Assembly (NCBI GenBank): GCA_002350615.1
Contig: DEFD01000029.1
Coordinates: forward strand, 44,043 to 108,042
Source of the DNA: Bacteroidales bacterium UBA2861
GTDB lineage: Bacteria; Bacteroidota; Bacteroidia; Bacteroidales; UBA932
DNA: 64,000 bases
Direction of reading: 5' to 3'
Positions 18,203-27,466 of this stretch are shown piece by piece; within the stretch, counting starts at the first letter, position 1; each line of letters starts with the position of its first letter. The notes beneath the pieces were generated by a model, which was not told where the DNA came from, made no database searches, and saw nothing but the letters and a program-made list of their open reading frames with translations. Position numbers and translations under genes: made by a program.

Positions 18203-20709
18203 TTCCCTATATACTTTCTGAATTCCGTATAGACATAATCGTCATAGTTGTCGATGACCGACCAGGGGGTGCAGGTATGGTCATACCTGGGATCGCCGTT
18301 CACCTTGCCGAATTCATCGTAGCTCGAAAGCTCATAGTTGAAAGGTCCGCGGTACAGGCATGTCTCCAGAAGGACTTTGTAGAATTCTCCCCACAGATCG
18401 TTGCGCCCTATCTGGTCGAAGCGGTCGGGCATGAAGCCTTCGTATCCGGGGAACAGGTGATCGTCATAAGCTCTTATCGAATTTGTCTTGACCACGTTCT
18501 TGAGGCCCCTGTTGCCGTCGATATGCAGGTGGCCGATGCGTGTTCCCGCAGCCCGGAGCCAATCTACCACATTTCCCCTGTTCCCTACCGTATTGAGATA
18601 AAGGTTTGCGTGCCCGGTATCCATGCAGATGCGGATTTCGTGGTCCAGATGGACAAGCGCATTCGCGCGGTCGATGGCGTCGCTCAGCACATCGACATCG
18701 GCTCCCACCCCGTAACTCATATTCTCCACCACCAGGTGGGCTCCTATCGAATCGGCGGAAGGGGCTATTTCAGCAAGGGATTTCACCATGCTTTCGACGG
18801 TACTGCCGTCATTGAAAAGCAGTGTCTGATTACAGTGAACCAGCACATTAGCCGGCTTCATCGGGGCAATAGCCCTTATCGCCCTTTTGTAAAAGGCGAC
18901 CGTCTGCCTGCGCAGATCCTCGTCCGGCACGCACAGGTCCCGGTTCCTTTCCGTACCGCGGGGCCCGTAAGGAAGGTGTGAACACCATATCTTTGCATCG
19001 TCACCGTATTTCGCCCTATATGAAAGGGCCTGGGCAATCTGCGCTTCCCAGTCGCTCTCGTCCATTGCAATACCGCCGCACATCCAGTCCATATGGCAGG
19101 ACGGAGCTATCTTGTAAGTGGTCTCATTGTCGATTGACGTGCAGTAGGAAGGCTGCAGCCGGAGTTTGGAGATATCTTCACCGGGCTTGCCCTTTTCGGT
19201 GGTAGGCCTTACCAGTGTGCTGGAAGCCAGATAGGAATTCCCCTCGGAAGGGGCCTTCCGCACTACGACATCATCCAGATAGAAGCAGTTTTTCGCATTC
19301 CTGATCACAGTCGGCACTATCCTGATATTGTCATTCGAGCCAAAGGCTCCGTAGGTATAAACCAGACTGTGCCATTTGCCGTCACCTATCATCTCTTTCG
19401 TAATAGTCACCTTGGTGCGGTATTTCGGCTCTCCGGATATGACGGTCGAAGTGGCAGGCGACACGTCGATTTCCACGCCGTCGAGAGACAGCGCGTGAAG
19501 CTGGCAGTTATAGGCGAATATATCGAAGTCGCTCTGGCAGCCTTGCTCGGTGCATATCCTCAGGGATACTTCCGCCTTCACCGGGCGGAAAGGCATGGTG
19601 GGAAGATAGGCGATCGGCCTGTTGGCATAGCCGAGAGAGGCGTCGCAACCTATATATCCCCTGTAGGCACGAAGATAATACAGCCTGTTCCAGTCCAGTA
19701 TCCCCATATTGGCAAGCAACTCCCTTGAAACCCTAAGGCTTTGGCTCGCTGCCGGCGGGTTGTTATAGTCGTCAAGTTCGAAGAACGGAGTGCCGGGAGC
19801 ACCGGCGGATTTGGGGATATAGGCCACTTCCCTGCCCTTCGCACTGGCGCTGCAAGGGTTCTCTTCCCCGGCTGACGGTCCGTATCCTCCCGTTCCTGCA
19901 ACGATATCCCCTCCCCACACGCAATTGTCGAAATGTTCCTCGAAAAGGATGTCTCCGACGGTGCCGAAGTCCGCAATCAAGTCTTTGACATCACCTGCAT
20001 TCAGGGTCACTGTCCCGGTATTGACGGAACATGCGTGATGGGCGGAATCAGTTACGCGTACTTCAATGCCGGAATCGTACTTGCCTGCCGGAACCGCGAT
20101 GAAGAAATCGGAGGCGTCAAGCCCCCCTCCGCTGCCTGCGGTGTTCAGAACGGCAAAATCCAGTGCCGGTGCCGAAGCGAGGACGGAAAGCGACTTGTCG
20201 CCGCGGCCGAGTTTGAAGCTGCCGCTGAGAGCGCTTCCTTCCGAAGAGGCATACACTGATACCACCGGGGCGGAATCCTTGACGGATACTTTCAGCAGCG
20301 CACAGAGAGCCTGCATCTGCACTTTTCCGGATTCTCCCGAAATCTCCGCATAGCCGATATGCGGATGGAACTGTGCGCTTGCAGCCTTGCCGTCCGGGAA
20401 CTGCGCCGGCGGCAACACGAAATACGAGCGTGCGCGTGAATATGCCTCGGCAGGGAAAGTCAACTCGTAGTGGCCGTCCTCTGCCGGTTCCGCCATCACG
20501 TACGGCTGACCGTCCTTGACCTTGACATCGGCGGCAACCCCGTTGACAAGCGCTTTGACAGGAGTGTTCCAGCCGAAGATTTCGCCGCGGGGGAACTCGA
20601 GTTCGAGTTTCACTCCGTCCAGCGAATCTCCGCCTTCCGTTTTCTCCGGCTTGCAGGCACAGAGCCCCACAAGGAGGACGAGGGCTATTTGTATCTTATA
20701 TTTATGCAT
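18199..20709 (-). CDS. Lipoprotein with C-terminal xylose-isomerase-like TIM barrel
   Basis: The product is 836 residues with a lipoprotein signal (LVGLCAC, Cys19). Residues about 30-250 are fimbrillin-like beta domain. Residues about 250-500 look like a jelly-roll binding module (ILFEEHFDNC, WHSLVYTYGAFG, NCFYLDDVVV). The last 300 residues are an AP-endonuclease-2/xylose-isomerase-like barrel. Expected metal ligands are present: WCSHLPYGP, VLVHCNQT, LVVENMSYG, CMDTGHANLYL and GHLHIDGN. That set supports an active sugar isomerase/epimerase-like or related metalloenzyme. Putting such a barrel on a surface lipoprotein is unusual. It overlaps the upstream gene by 25 bases and the downstream gene by four. 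Confidence 0.75.
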   Translation of the reverse strand: MHKYKIQIALVLLVGLCACKPEKTEGGDSLDGVKLELEFPRGEIFGWNTPVKALVNGVAADVKVKDGQPYVMAEPAEDGHYELTFPAEAYSRARSYFVLPPAQFPDGKAASAQFHPHIGYAEISGESGKVQMQALCALLKVSVKDSAPVVSVYASSEGSALSGSFKLGRGDKSLSVLASAPALDFAVLNTAGSGGGLDASDFFIAVPAGKYDSGIEVRVTDSAHHACSVNTGTVTLNAGDVKDLIADFGTVGDILFEEHFDNCVWGGDIVAGTGGYGPSAGEENPCSASAKGREVAYIPKSAGAPGTPFFELDDYNNPPAASQSLRVSRELLANMGILDWNRLYYLRAYRGYIGCDASLGYANRPIAYLPTMPFRPVKAEVSLRICTEQGCQSDFDIFAYNCQLHALSLDGVEIDVSPATSTVISGEPKYRTKVTITKEMIGDGKWHSLVYTYGAFGSNDNIRIVPTVIRNAKNCFYLDDVVVRKAPSEGNSYLASSTLVRPTTEKGKPGEDISKLRLQPSYCTSIDNETTYKIAPSCHMDWMCGGIAMDESDWEAQIAQALSYRAKYGDDAKIWCSHLPYGPRGTERNRDLCVPDEDLRRQTVAFYKRAIRAIAPMKPANVLVHCNQTLLFNDGSTVESMVKSLAEIAPSADSIGAHLVVENMSYGVGADVDVLSDAIDRANALVHLDHEIRICMDTGHANLYLNTVGNRGNVVDWLRAAGTRIGHLHIDGNRGLKNVVKTNSIRAYDDHLFPGYEGFMPDRFDQIGRNDLWGEFYKVLLETCLYRGPFNYELSSYDEFGKVNGDPRYDHTCTPWSVIDNYDDYVYTEFRKYIGK

Positions 20710-22946
20710 TCGAAATTGATCTTGGTTGCTTTCACGGTAGTATTGTGTTCCACGGTCCCGTGCTCGCTGTCACCGTCCCACTCTATGGGGAATACAGCCA
20801 TGACATTGTCGTAGGGGCGTATGCGGATCAGCAATTTATCTTTCCCGAACACTTCGGCAGGAAGCACCGCCACATGCTGCGTGGCTCCAAGGCCGCAGGA
20901 GGAACTGGTGAAGTACTTGATGCCTCCCAGCGTGATGTCCCACCAGGGAAGGGTGCGAAGGTGCACATAGTCTTTCCCAGTGACATTGTCCTTGCAGAGG
21001 GTATAGCTGTTTCCTCCGTCAATAGAGTATTCAAGACACCAGTGGGCGGGGAAGAACTGGGAAGTAGCCGCGCTGATGGCTCCCACGTCGAAGGCATAGT
21101 GGACATACATCATCGAGCCGCTGAGTGCTGAAGTGGACATTTCCATGCGCATGCCTTTATAGCCTGTTATACGGCCATCCTCCCAATCGTACCAGCCCTT
21201 TATTTCGGTTGCGAGGCTGAGGGCCTTGCGATAATCCGAAACCGGTACGGAACTGGGCACGATTCCCTTTTCCTCTCCCGTGAGGTTCGAATAGGAATTA
21301 ACGCTGCTCATGGGCCAGTTGCCGTCTCCCGGCGAATGGTTCTCTATGAACATCTCCACATTAGGCACGGTATGGCCCGCTGCAAGATCATCGGAAGGGA
21401 TAATGGTATTCGTCAGGCGCGCCTCTACCGAACCCGGATCCGCATACTTTGAATTGATCTTCGCCCACTGGCCATAACGGTACTGATAAGGGGCCCCGTC
21501 GTATTTTGCGAATTCGGTGTATGCCGAAGCTCCGTTCCACTCCTGACGGAAGCCGCTTTCGTCCAGCACGCGGATCTGGTAAGGTCCAACATCGCCGTAG
21601 CGGGACATCGGCTCGGATACGATTATACCTTCGGTAAAGCCTTTGCCCTGGGGTACGCCGTTTCCGGAACGCCTCCAGAGGCACAGCATATTGATCGGAG
21701 CGTATATTCCTTTTCCGCTGTCGTCGATCAGCAGCGCGGCCCATCCGTCGAGACGGTTGTTGTTGCCGCTGTTCATTGAGTTGACGGCGGAAGCAAGCGT
21801 ATAGTTCTCATACACATTGGCATACGCACCTGTCTTGTAAACGAACTCGGTGTTCTTCAGGGCGACGAAAGTGAACACGTCGTCGTCGGTCAGTTCCGAA
21901 ATCGTTTTCTCCTTGCTCACGATGAAATCTCCGGATTCGCTGCCCACCATGTTCTCTCCTCCGATTCCGTCTATGGTATAACGCTCGGGATCCTCTTCCT
22001 TGACAATCTTCAGTCCGGTCAGCGAAAGCGACAGCTTGGTTCCCCGCGCCAGAATGTTGTCATCGGCGTCGGTGAACAGGAGGCGGAAGCCCATGGAAGC
22101 ATCGGAAGACTGTATGTAAGCCGTCCGCTTGTTCTGGCTTATGTCCACCTTGTCATAATTGACGCTCGGATTGAGAGCCATATTGGCACTGTGGAAATCA
22201 CTCACCACGACGCCCTCGATAAAGACGTCATCCTCGATTTTCCCGGCTCCGGCATATTCGCGGGCCTGGGCGAAACTTATCCTGGAACCGAATTCCCCGT
22301 CTTTATTGGAACTTGTGACATACAGATTCACGTTGAACCTCACATCCCAGCCGTCCACATAGGAAATGGATATCTGAGCCTTGCTGGTATGCTCCACGGA
22401 ACTTGCCGACGTTTCAGCCACCAGCATTCCGAGTTCGGAATAGATGGAACGGATCCAGTCTTTTCCGCCGCTCAGGTAGCTCACCTTAGTATCGAGGTTG
22501 TCCAGAGGCACGTTGGTGCCGATTTCGAATTCAGCCACGTCCGTACCGCTGCCGCTCACATTTTTGTAAGGTGCGGCGCACTCGAGATAAGGTTCGTCGC
22601 CGTACTGGCGGACGTACACCGTATCTTTCGCCGATTCCCCTTCGAGGGATACCTCGAGCTTGGCCATACGGCGGAAGCCTTCGTTGGGCTGGAATTCAAG
22701 GAGCAGGTCTCCGTCGTCCTTGAACGACATCCTGTCAATTGTACAGTAGGCGGAAAAATCATTCAGCGCACGGACTTTCACTTTTCCGTTGGAATAAATC
22801 TTCACGCTCGCCGTACCGCCTGCTTTGTCCACGTAGTATTCCTTGGATGCCGGTGCCAGTTCGACAAGCTTGGCATACTCGGCGTCGTCGAATGCGGAAC
22901 ATGCCGCAAGCCCCAGCGAGAATATCAATAATAAATACTTTTTCAT
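20685..22946 (-). CDS. BACON plus DUF5689 lipoprotein with shared C-terminal module
   Basis: The product is 753 residues with lipobox LAAC (Cys16). Residues about 30-120 form a BACON-like Ig domain (YYVDKAGGTASVKIYS, YVRQYGDE). A second beta domain follows. Residues about 230-470 are DUF5689-type (FIEGVVVSD, TAYIQSSDASMGFRLLF, SLTGLKIVKEEDPERYTI, ISELTDDDVFT, PYQIRVLDESG). The C-terminus carries WCLEYSIDGGNSY, LRTLPWWDITLGG, SCGLGATQH, LPAEVFG and LIRIRPYD. BACON domains usually bind carbohydrate or mucin-like ligands or act as spacers. There is no catalytic motif. It is cell-surface exposed by inference. Confidence 0.75.
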   Translation of the reverse strand: MKKYLLLIFSLGLAACSAFDDAEYAKLVELAPASKEYYVDKAGGTASVKIYSNGKVKVRALNDFSAYCTIDRMSFKDDGDLLLEFQPNEGFRRMAKLEVSLEGESAKDTVYVRQYGDEPYLECAAPYKNVSGSGTDVAEFEIGTNVPLDNLDTKVSYLSGGKDWIRSIYSELGMLVAETSASSVEHTSKAQISISYVDGWDVRFNVNLYVTSSNKDGEFGSRISFAQAREYAGAGKIEDDVFIEGVVVSDFHSANMALNPSVNYDKVDISQNKRTAYIQSSDASMGFRLLFTDADDNILARGTKLSLSLTGLKIVKEEDPERYTIDGIGGENMVGSESGDFIVSKEKTISELTDDDVFTFVALKNTEFVYKTGAYANVYENYTLASAVNSMNSGNNNRLDGWAALLIDDSGKGIYAPINMLCLWRRSGNGVPQGKGFTEGIIVSEPMSRYGDVGPYQIRVLDESGFRQEWNGASAYTEFAKYDGAPYQYRYGQWAKINSKYADPGSVEARLTNTIIPSDDLAAGHTVPNVEMFIENHSPGDGNWPMSSVNSYSNLTGEEKGIVPSSVPVSDYRKALSLATEIKGWYDWEDGRITGYKGMRMEMSTSALSGSMMYVHYAFDVGAISAATSQFFPAHWCLEYSIDGGNSYTLCKDNVTGKDYVHLRTLPWWDITLGGIKYFTSSSCGLGATQHVAVLPAEVFGKDKLLIRIRPYDNVMAVFPIEWDGDSEHGTVEHNTTVKATKINFECINIRYK

Positions 22947-22955
22947 AGCCTTCAG

Positions 22956-25772
22956 TTATTTATATTGAACGAGGATGTCTTCAAGGCACAGGGCGCCGCC
23001 CTGGGTACCTGTAAATTCAAATGTCTGAGTAATTCTATGACCCTGGAACGTCTGTCCCTTGTTCCAGTCGGAAGCGCCGTAATTCCATTCGGCCATCCTT
23101 GTGCTCGCAGGGACGAGACGCAGCTTCACCCTGGCCTTTCCAAGCACTTCGGCGGGAAGCACGAAGCGGTAGGGCACAAGGCCGAATCCCCAGTCACAGT
23201 TGGTATAGCAGGGTTTGCCCATTGCAGCGCTATGGAACGAATCCAGAACGGTCGCATTGGTTTCCGAGACGCAGAAAGGCACGCTGCGCAGTTCAAAGCT
23301 CTCCCTCCCCGTAGCGGCGTTGACAACCCTGTGCCAGCTTCCGAAGTCCGTTCCGTTTTCGGACACGGCATACTCTACTGCCCAGTCTATAGGGAAAGAG
23401 GAACTGAATGTCCAGGAGATGTTGTTGGCATTGGCCCTGTTGAGCTGGCCGCCGGCTATCGAGAAACTGAGGGCGGCCTCGCTCCCGCTCACACCCGCGG
23501 TGCTGAACTCGGCAACGATTCCCTTGGTCTCCCCTGTCCAGTTGCCGGAGGCATCCCAGACATAGAAGCCGGAATAGTTGCAAAGGAATTCTATTACGGA
23601 TCCAGCGGACATGCCGAATGGCTGATCGACATTGTTAGAAATGGTACTGATGGTCGGATTGGAGACATCAAGACCGCGATAGCCCCATGCGGGGAGGACC
23701 GGATAGCTCTCGGAAGTCTTTCCCTGAGGGAAATCAAGGTTCTCGAGATAGAGCCGGGCCACATCGCCGGTATTGTTAGTCATTCCCGCCGCTTCGGTCG
23801 CGTTCAGGACCTCCTGGTAATAGTGATCTGTAGTCTTGGTTGCATAATATCCGCCTGTGGCGGCAGTATTGCCGTTCCAGGAGTAGGAACCCACGCTCCA
23901 GGTTTTCTTGGTGAAGGTCCATTCCACGAGGTTGGTCCAAGAAGAAGCAGACGCCTGGGCGATATCGATATCGTCCTCATCGAAAGGACGGATGCTGTAA
24001 CGGCCGACATTGCCTCCCCAGCGTTCCATTTCCTGATGGACGATGATACCTGAAAGATTTCCTTTACCCTGCGGCACTGCCTTTTTCTTCTTGGAAGCGG
24101 AATCCCAGCGCCAAGGACAGTTCATATTCACAAGCATGTATATGCCGGAATTGTCCTTGTCGTAGAGCAGGTTCGCGGCTCCGTCCTTTGCCCTTCTCGC
24201 CTGGTTGGTCGCGACCGGAAGCTCCTCGTTGACGGGGTTGATGATGGCATCGTACTCACGCACGTTGGTGTATCCTCCCCTCTTGATCTGGAATTCCATA
24301 TCCTGAAGGGTGCACCATGTGTAGATGTCCGCATCGGTCAGGCCGGAAACCGTCTTGTTTTTCACCGGCAGCGCCACTCCCGTCTCTTCCACGACGACAC
24401 GGTCGAGATTGGCAATCGTATAACGGAGCGGATTGCTTTCCTTGATGATGCGCACGCCGCCGAGATAAATCTTCACCTTGTCGCCACGCTTGAGGACATT
24501 GTCTTCCGCTTCGGCGTATTTGATACGGAATCCGAAGCTTCCGTCGATGCTTTCCACATAATTCGTCCTGTCGTTCTCAGTGGTGTAGATATTGTTGGCG
24601 TTGCTCTTGTCGCGGTTTGCAGCAAGGCCGTCCACAGTGGTGCCATAGTTGATGTTCTGGTCCATGTTGGGATTGCCGCCTTCGCCGATTACAATACCAA
24701 GGAGATAGTCCTCGTGCGCCTCGTCGCTTGCATATGTACCGCCATCCGCATAAGTGGTGCGGAGCTCCTCGAAGGAAATCTCCCGCTGCTGAACTTCCAC
24801 ATTCTGTTCCACCGAGACGCTCGCGGAAAGCTGAGTGCCGTCCAGGGCAGTATAGAGCAGATCCAGAGCAGCCTGACGGCGGAACGTCGTAGTGTTCGGA
24901 GCCACGGCATAAACCAGTTTTCCTGCAGAGATCGCCTCGCCGGAAATAAAGCCTTCTCCGGCTATGTATCTGACAGTCAGCGAAATCTTTGACAGCTCGG
25001 TTCCAAGGTTGCTTTCGATGTCCAGCTTACGTTCGCCGCCATCTTTGGACACGAGGTCCTGCTCGGGCAGACGTAGATAAGCGGTTTCACCGGACTGCAC
25101 AACCAGGATACTGTCCTTGAAGGTTTCCGCAATGCTCACCACGATGTAAGCCTGTCTGCTTTCACCGCTGCCGTTGGATGCCAGATGGAAGCCGAAATCT
25201 CTGCTGCGTCCGCCCGGAACGCCGGCTTCTTCAGGCAGCAGCGAGGATTCCTTGGAGATTGTCACATCGGAAATCCAGCCTTCCTGACTGCCTTCATATC
25301 TGATCTGCGGTTCCAGGGAAGCGATATAATCTTCGGGAAGGTTGCTCAGAAGTTTTGTGGCTCCTGCACAGGAAACTGACGGGTACTCAAGACTTTCCGT
25401 CTCGAACACGATGGCGGCGTCCTTTATGCCTGCCGCCTGGATTATCTGTATCTCCTTGCTGAGCTTCCCGCTTTTGAACTGCAGGGTAGCCTGCCTCGAC
25501 AGGCCCCTGTTGATTCCGCACAATACATGAACGGTGGTGACACCCTTGCCGGAAGTCTTGTCAAGTCCGGCCCAGTCGGAGCCTTCCGTTATGGCTGCCG
25601 TCCATTTGTCGGAGCAGTAAACCGTAACGGGAATAGTCTCCTTGTCGTAGGTGGCATTTATTGTCTCGTAATCCACGGCAAGGTCCCAGTTTTCCTCATA
25701 AGGCTGCGAGCAAGAGCCGATCAGGACAGCCGCAGCTGCAATAAGTATCGTTTTTACAGTTTTCATACTCAT
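22956..25772 (-). CDS. BACON plus DUF5689 lipoprotein, largest paralogue
   Basis: The product is 938 residues from the ATG at 25772. A start at 25766 (MKTVKTIL) is equally plausible, and the codon at 25775 is TTG. The signal ends LIGSC. Residues about 35-120 are a classic BACON domain (VYCSDKWTAAI, GINRGLSRQATLQF, IQIIQAAG), followed by two more BACON-like Ig domains. DUF5689 follows (DYLLGIVIGEGGNPN, NYVESIDGSFGFRIKY, GDKVKIYLGGVRI, VSGLTDADIYTW). The C-terminal module has WAVEYAVSENG, ELRSVPFC, WGFGLVPYRFVLPAEVLG and LRLVPAS. It directly follows SusD, where surface glycan-binding proteins usually sit in polysaccharide loci. Confidence 0.75.
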   Translation of the reverse strand: MSMKTVKTILIAAAAVLIGSCSQPYEENWDLAVDYETINATYDKETIPVTVYCSDKWTAAITEGSDWAGLDKTSGKGVTTVHVLCGINRGLSRQATLQFKSGKLSKEIQIIQAAGIKDAAIVFETESLEYPSVSCAGATKLLSNLPEDYIASLEPQIRYEGSQEGWISDVTISKESSLLPEEAGVPGGRSRDFGFHLASNGSGESRQAYIVVSIAETFKDSILVVQSGETAYLRLPEQDLVSKDGGERKLDIESNLGTELSKISLTVRYIAGEGFISGEAISAGKLVYAVAPNTTTFRRQAALDLLYTALDGTQLSASVSVEQNVEVQQREISFEELRTTYADGGTYASDEAHEDYLLGIVIGEGGNPNMDQNINYGTTVDGLAANRDKSNANNIYTTENDRTNYVESIDGSFGFRIKYAEAEDNVLKRGDKVKIYLGGVRIIKESNPLRYTIANLDRVVVEETGVALPVKNKTVSGLTDADIYTWCTLQDMEFQIKRGGYTNVREYDAIINPVNEELPVATNQARRAKDGAANLLYDKDNSGIYMLVNMNCPWRWDSASKKKKAVPQGKGNLSGIIVHQEMERWGGNVGRYSIRPFDEDDIDIAQASASSWTNLVEWTFTKKTWSVGSYSWNGNTAATGGYYATKTTDHYYQEVLNATEAAGMTNNTGDVARLYLENLDFPQGKTSESYPVLPAWGYRGLDVSNPTISTISNNVDQPFGMSAGSVIEFLCNYSGFYVWDASGNWTGETKGIVAEFSTAGVSGSEAALSFSIAGGQLNRANANNISWTFSSSFPIDWAVEYAVSENGTDFGSWHRVVNAATGRESFELRSVPFCVSETNATVLDSFHSAAMGKPCYTNCDWGFGLVPYRFVLPAEVLGKARVKLRLVPASTRMAEWNYGASDWNKGQTFQGHRITQTFEFTGTQGGALCLEDILVQYK

Positions 25773-25777
25773 CAATT

Positions 25778-27454
25778 TTACATACCTTCAGCCACATACT
25801 CGTCGTTGGACAGGGCGCCCGAAGAAAGGGCGCACTGGGTGGCAGGAATAGGATAGAAACGGTGGCAGCGCTTGATGCGTTCCCTCAGTTTGGAGTTGTT
25901 CGTACTTGCAAGGGTCTGCTCATACCATACGCCCCAGCGTACGAGGTCGAACTTGCGCTGGAATTCTCCGCCAAGTTCCCTTGCCCTTTCGCAGCGCAAC
26001 ACAGCCGTGAGGGACTCATAACCGGTAAAGTTGGTTATCGGATCGACTCCGGCACGCTCCCGCACCTTGTTGAGAGCTTCCATCGCGCCATCGGCGTTTC
26101 CAGAGTTGCAGTAGCATTCCGCCATCATCAGGAGCGCATCCGCGTAACGGAATACCTTATAGTTGTTTGAATCATTGGAAAGATTCATTCCCGGGCACCA
26201 GAATTTGGGACCGGCCCAGCCCACGCCATAGTTCCTGGTCGTGTTGAAAGTGGCCGAAGTCTCATAATCACCGAGCCCGAGGACATAATAGACACGCCTG
26301 TCGATTTTCTTGCCGCGGATCTCCCCCGCCCTTATCGCGGCGGTGTCAATCTTCGTGTACCAACGTCCGGCGGTGACATTGTATTCATCGTCGTAGGTAA
26401 GCGGCAGCGGATCGAATATGGTGTTCTGATAATTCGTATTTTCCTGCTTCGCAGAACCGTTTGCCGGCCTGAAGCAGCCGAAATTATTCGTTGACGTAAG
26501 GGCGGACCAGGATGTCTGTTCATCGCCCAGATAAGGGATCTCGACACCGTCGTAAAGGAACTTGCCGGTCGCATCGTCCCTGGAATGTATCGGGGTCATG
26601 ATTGCGGCGACGCTTCCCGCGAAATGGACGTCGGTAACGCTCCAGTCGTGCTGGATCTCGAATATGCTCTCAGGAGTGTTCTTGTAGCGCCACATGGTCT
26701 CTTCAAGGGGATAACGCTCCTCGTTGAAATCGCCGTACAACTCCTCGAGCTGAACAAGAGGCACCAGCGCCTGATCCCATTCTTCGTTCCACATTGCCAT
26801 CTTTGCCATCAGCATGAGGGCAAGCGCATATCCGGCGCGGTGCTCCGGCGCCTCGCTTGCCCTGACCTTGAGGCCGTTGCCGTCCGTGAACCACGGCAGG
26901 GCGTTGTCCCTCAGGTCCTGATACAGGTCCGTGCGGATTTCATTGGCGTCGGTACGCGGCAAATGCCTGATTGCCAGAAGATCGGCATCGTCGGCAACCA
27001 TCTGTTTATAATACGGCACGCCATTGAATACGCAGGTCAGCAGATAATAATACATGGCCCTCAGGACCCTCGCCTCGGCCACCAGGGGCATTTTCAGCGA
27101 ATCCGCAAGCGGGGCTTTCGCGATGCATTCTATACACTCGTTGCAGCGCATGACGCCCAGATAACCCTGACGCCATACCGTGGCGCCGAACTGAGGCTTT
27201 GCCGGTGTAACGTCCAGACAGGCATCCACGGTGGATGATCCGGAATACCAGATGTCCGTACAGGCCTCGGTCATAAGCATGAAATTAGGGCCGTAAATGG
27301 TAGCGAGAGGTCGGTAGCATCCCCAGAGGGAGGTTTTGCACTGCGTCTCGGTGTCATAATAGCTGTCCCTGTTCACGAAGGAAGTCGGAACTTCATCCAG
27401 GGAACAGGCAGCTGCTGCGAAAAGCACTGATATATATATGATGTACTTTTTCAT
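25778..27454 (-). CDS. SusD/RagB-family outer-membrane lipoprotein
   Basis: The product is 558 residues with lipobox AAAC (Cys17). Typical SusD features are present: SYYDTETQCKTSLWGCYRPL, the helical motif EARVLRAMYYYLLTCVFNGVPYY, YADALLMMAECYCNSGNADGAMEALNKVRERAG, and a C-terminal RCERARELGGEFQRKFDLVRWG. It binds ligand at the surface and caps the SusC barrel encoded 12 bases upstream. Length is normal. Confidence 0.95.
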   Translation of the reverse strand: MKKYIIYISVLFAAAACSLDEVPTSFVNRDSYYDTETQCKTSLWGCYRPLATIYGPNFMLMTEACTDIWYSGSSTVDACLDVTPAKPQFGATVWRQGYLGVMRCNECIECIAKAPLADSLKMPLVAEARVLRAMYYYLLTCVFNGVPYYKQMVADDADLLAIRHLPRTDANEIRTDLYQDLRDNALPWFTDGNGLKVRASEAPEHRAGYALALMLMAKMAMWNEEWDQALVPLVQLEELYGDFNEERYPLEETMWRYKNTPESIFEIQHDWSVTDVHFAGSVAAIMTPIHSRDDATGKFLYDGVEIPYLGDEQTSWSALTSTNNFGCFRPANGSAKQENTNYQNTIFDPLPLTYDDEYNVTAGRWYTKIDTAAIRAGEIRGKKIDRRVYYVLGLGDYETSATFNTTRNYGVGWAGPKFWCPGMNLSNDSNNYKVFRYADALLMMAECYCNSGNADGAMEALNKVRERAGVDPITNFTGYESLTAVLRCERARELGGEFQRKFDLVRWGVWYEQTLASTNNSKLRERIKRCHRFYPIPATQCALSSGALSNDEYVAEGM

Positions 27455-27466
27455 ATTCCTTCCTTT

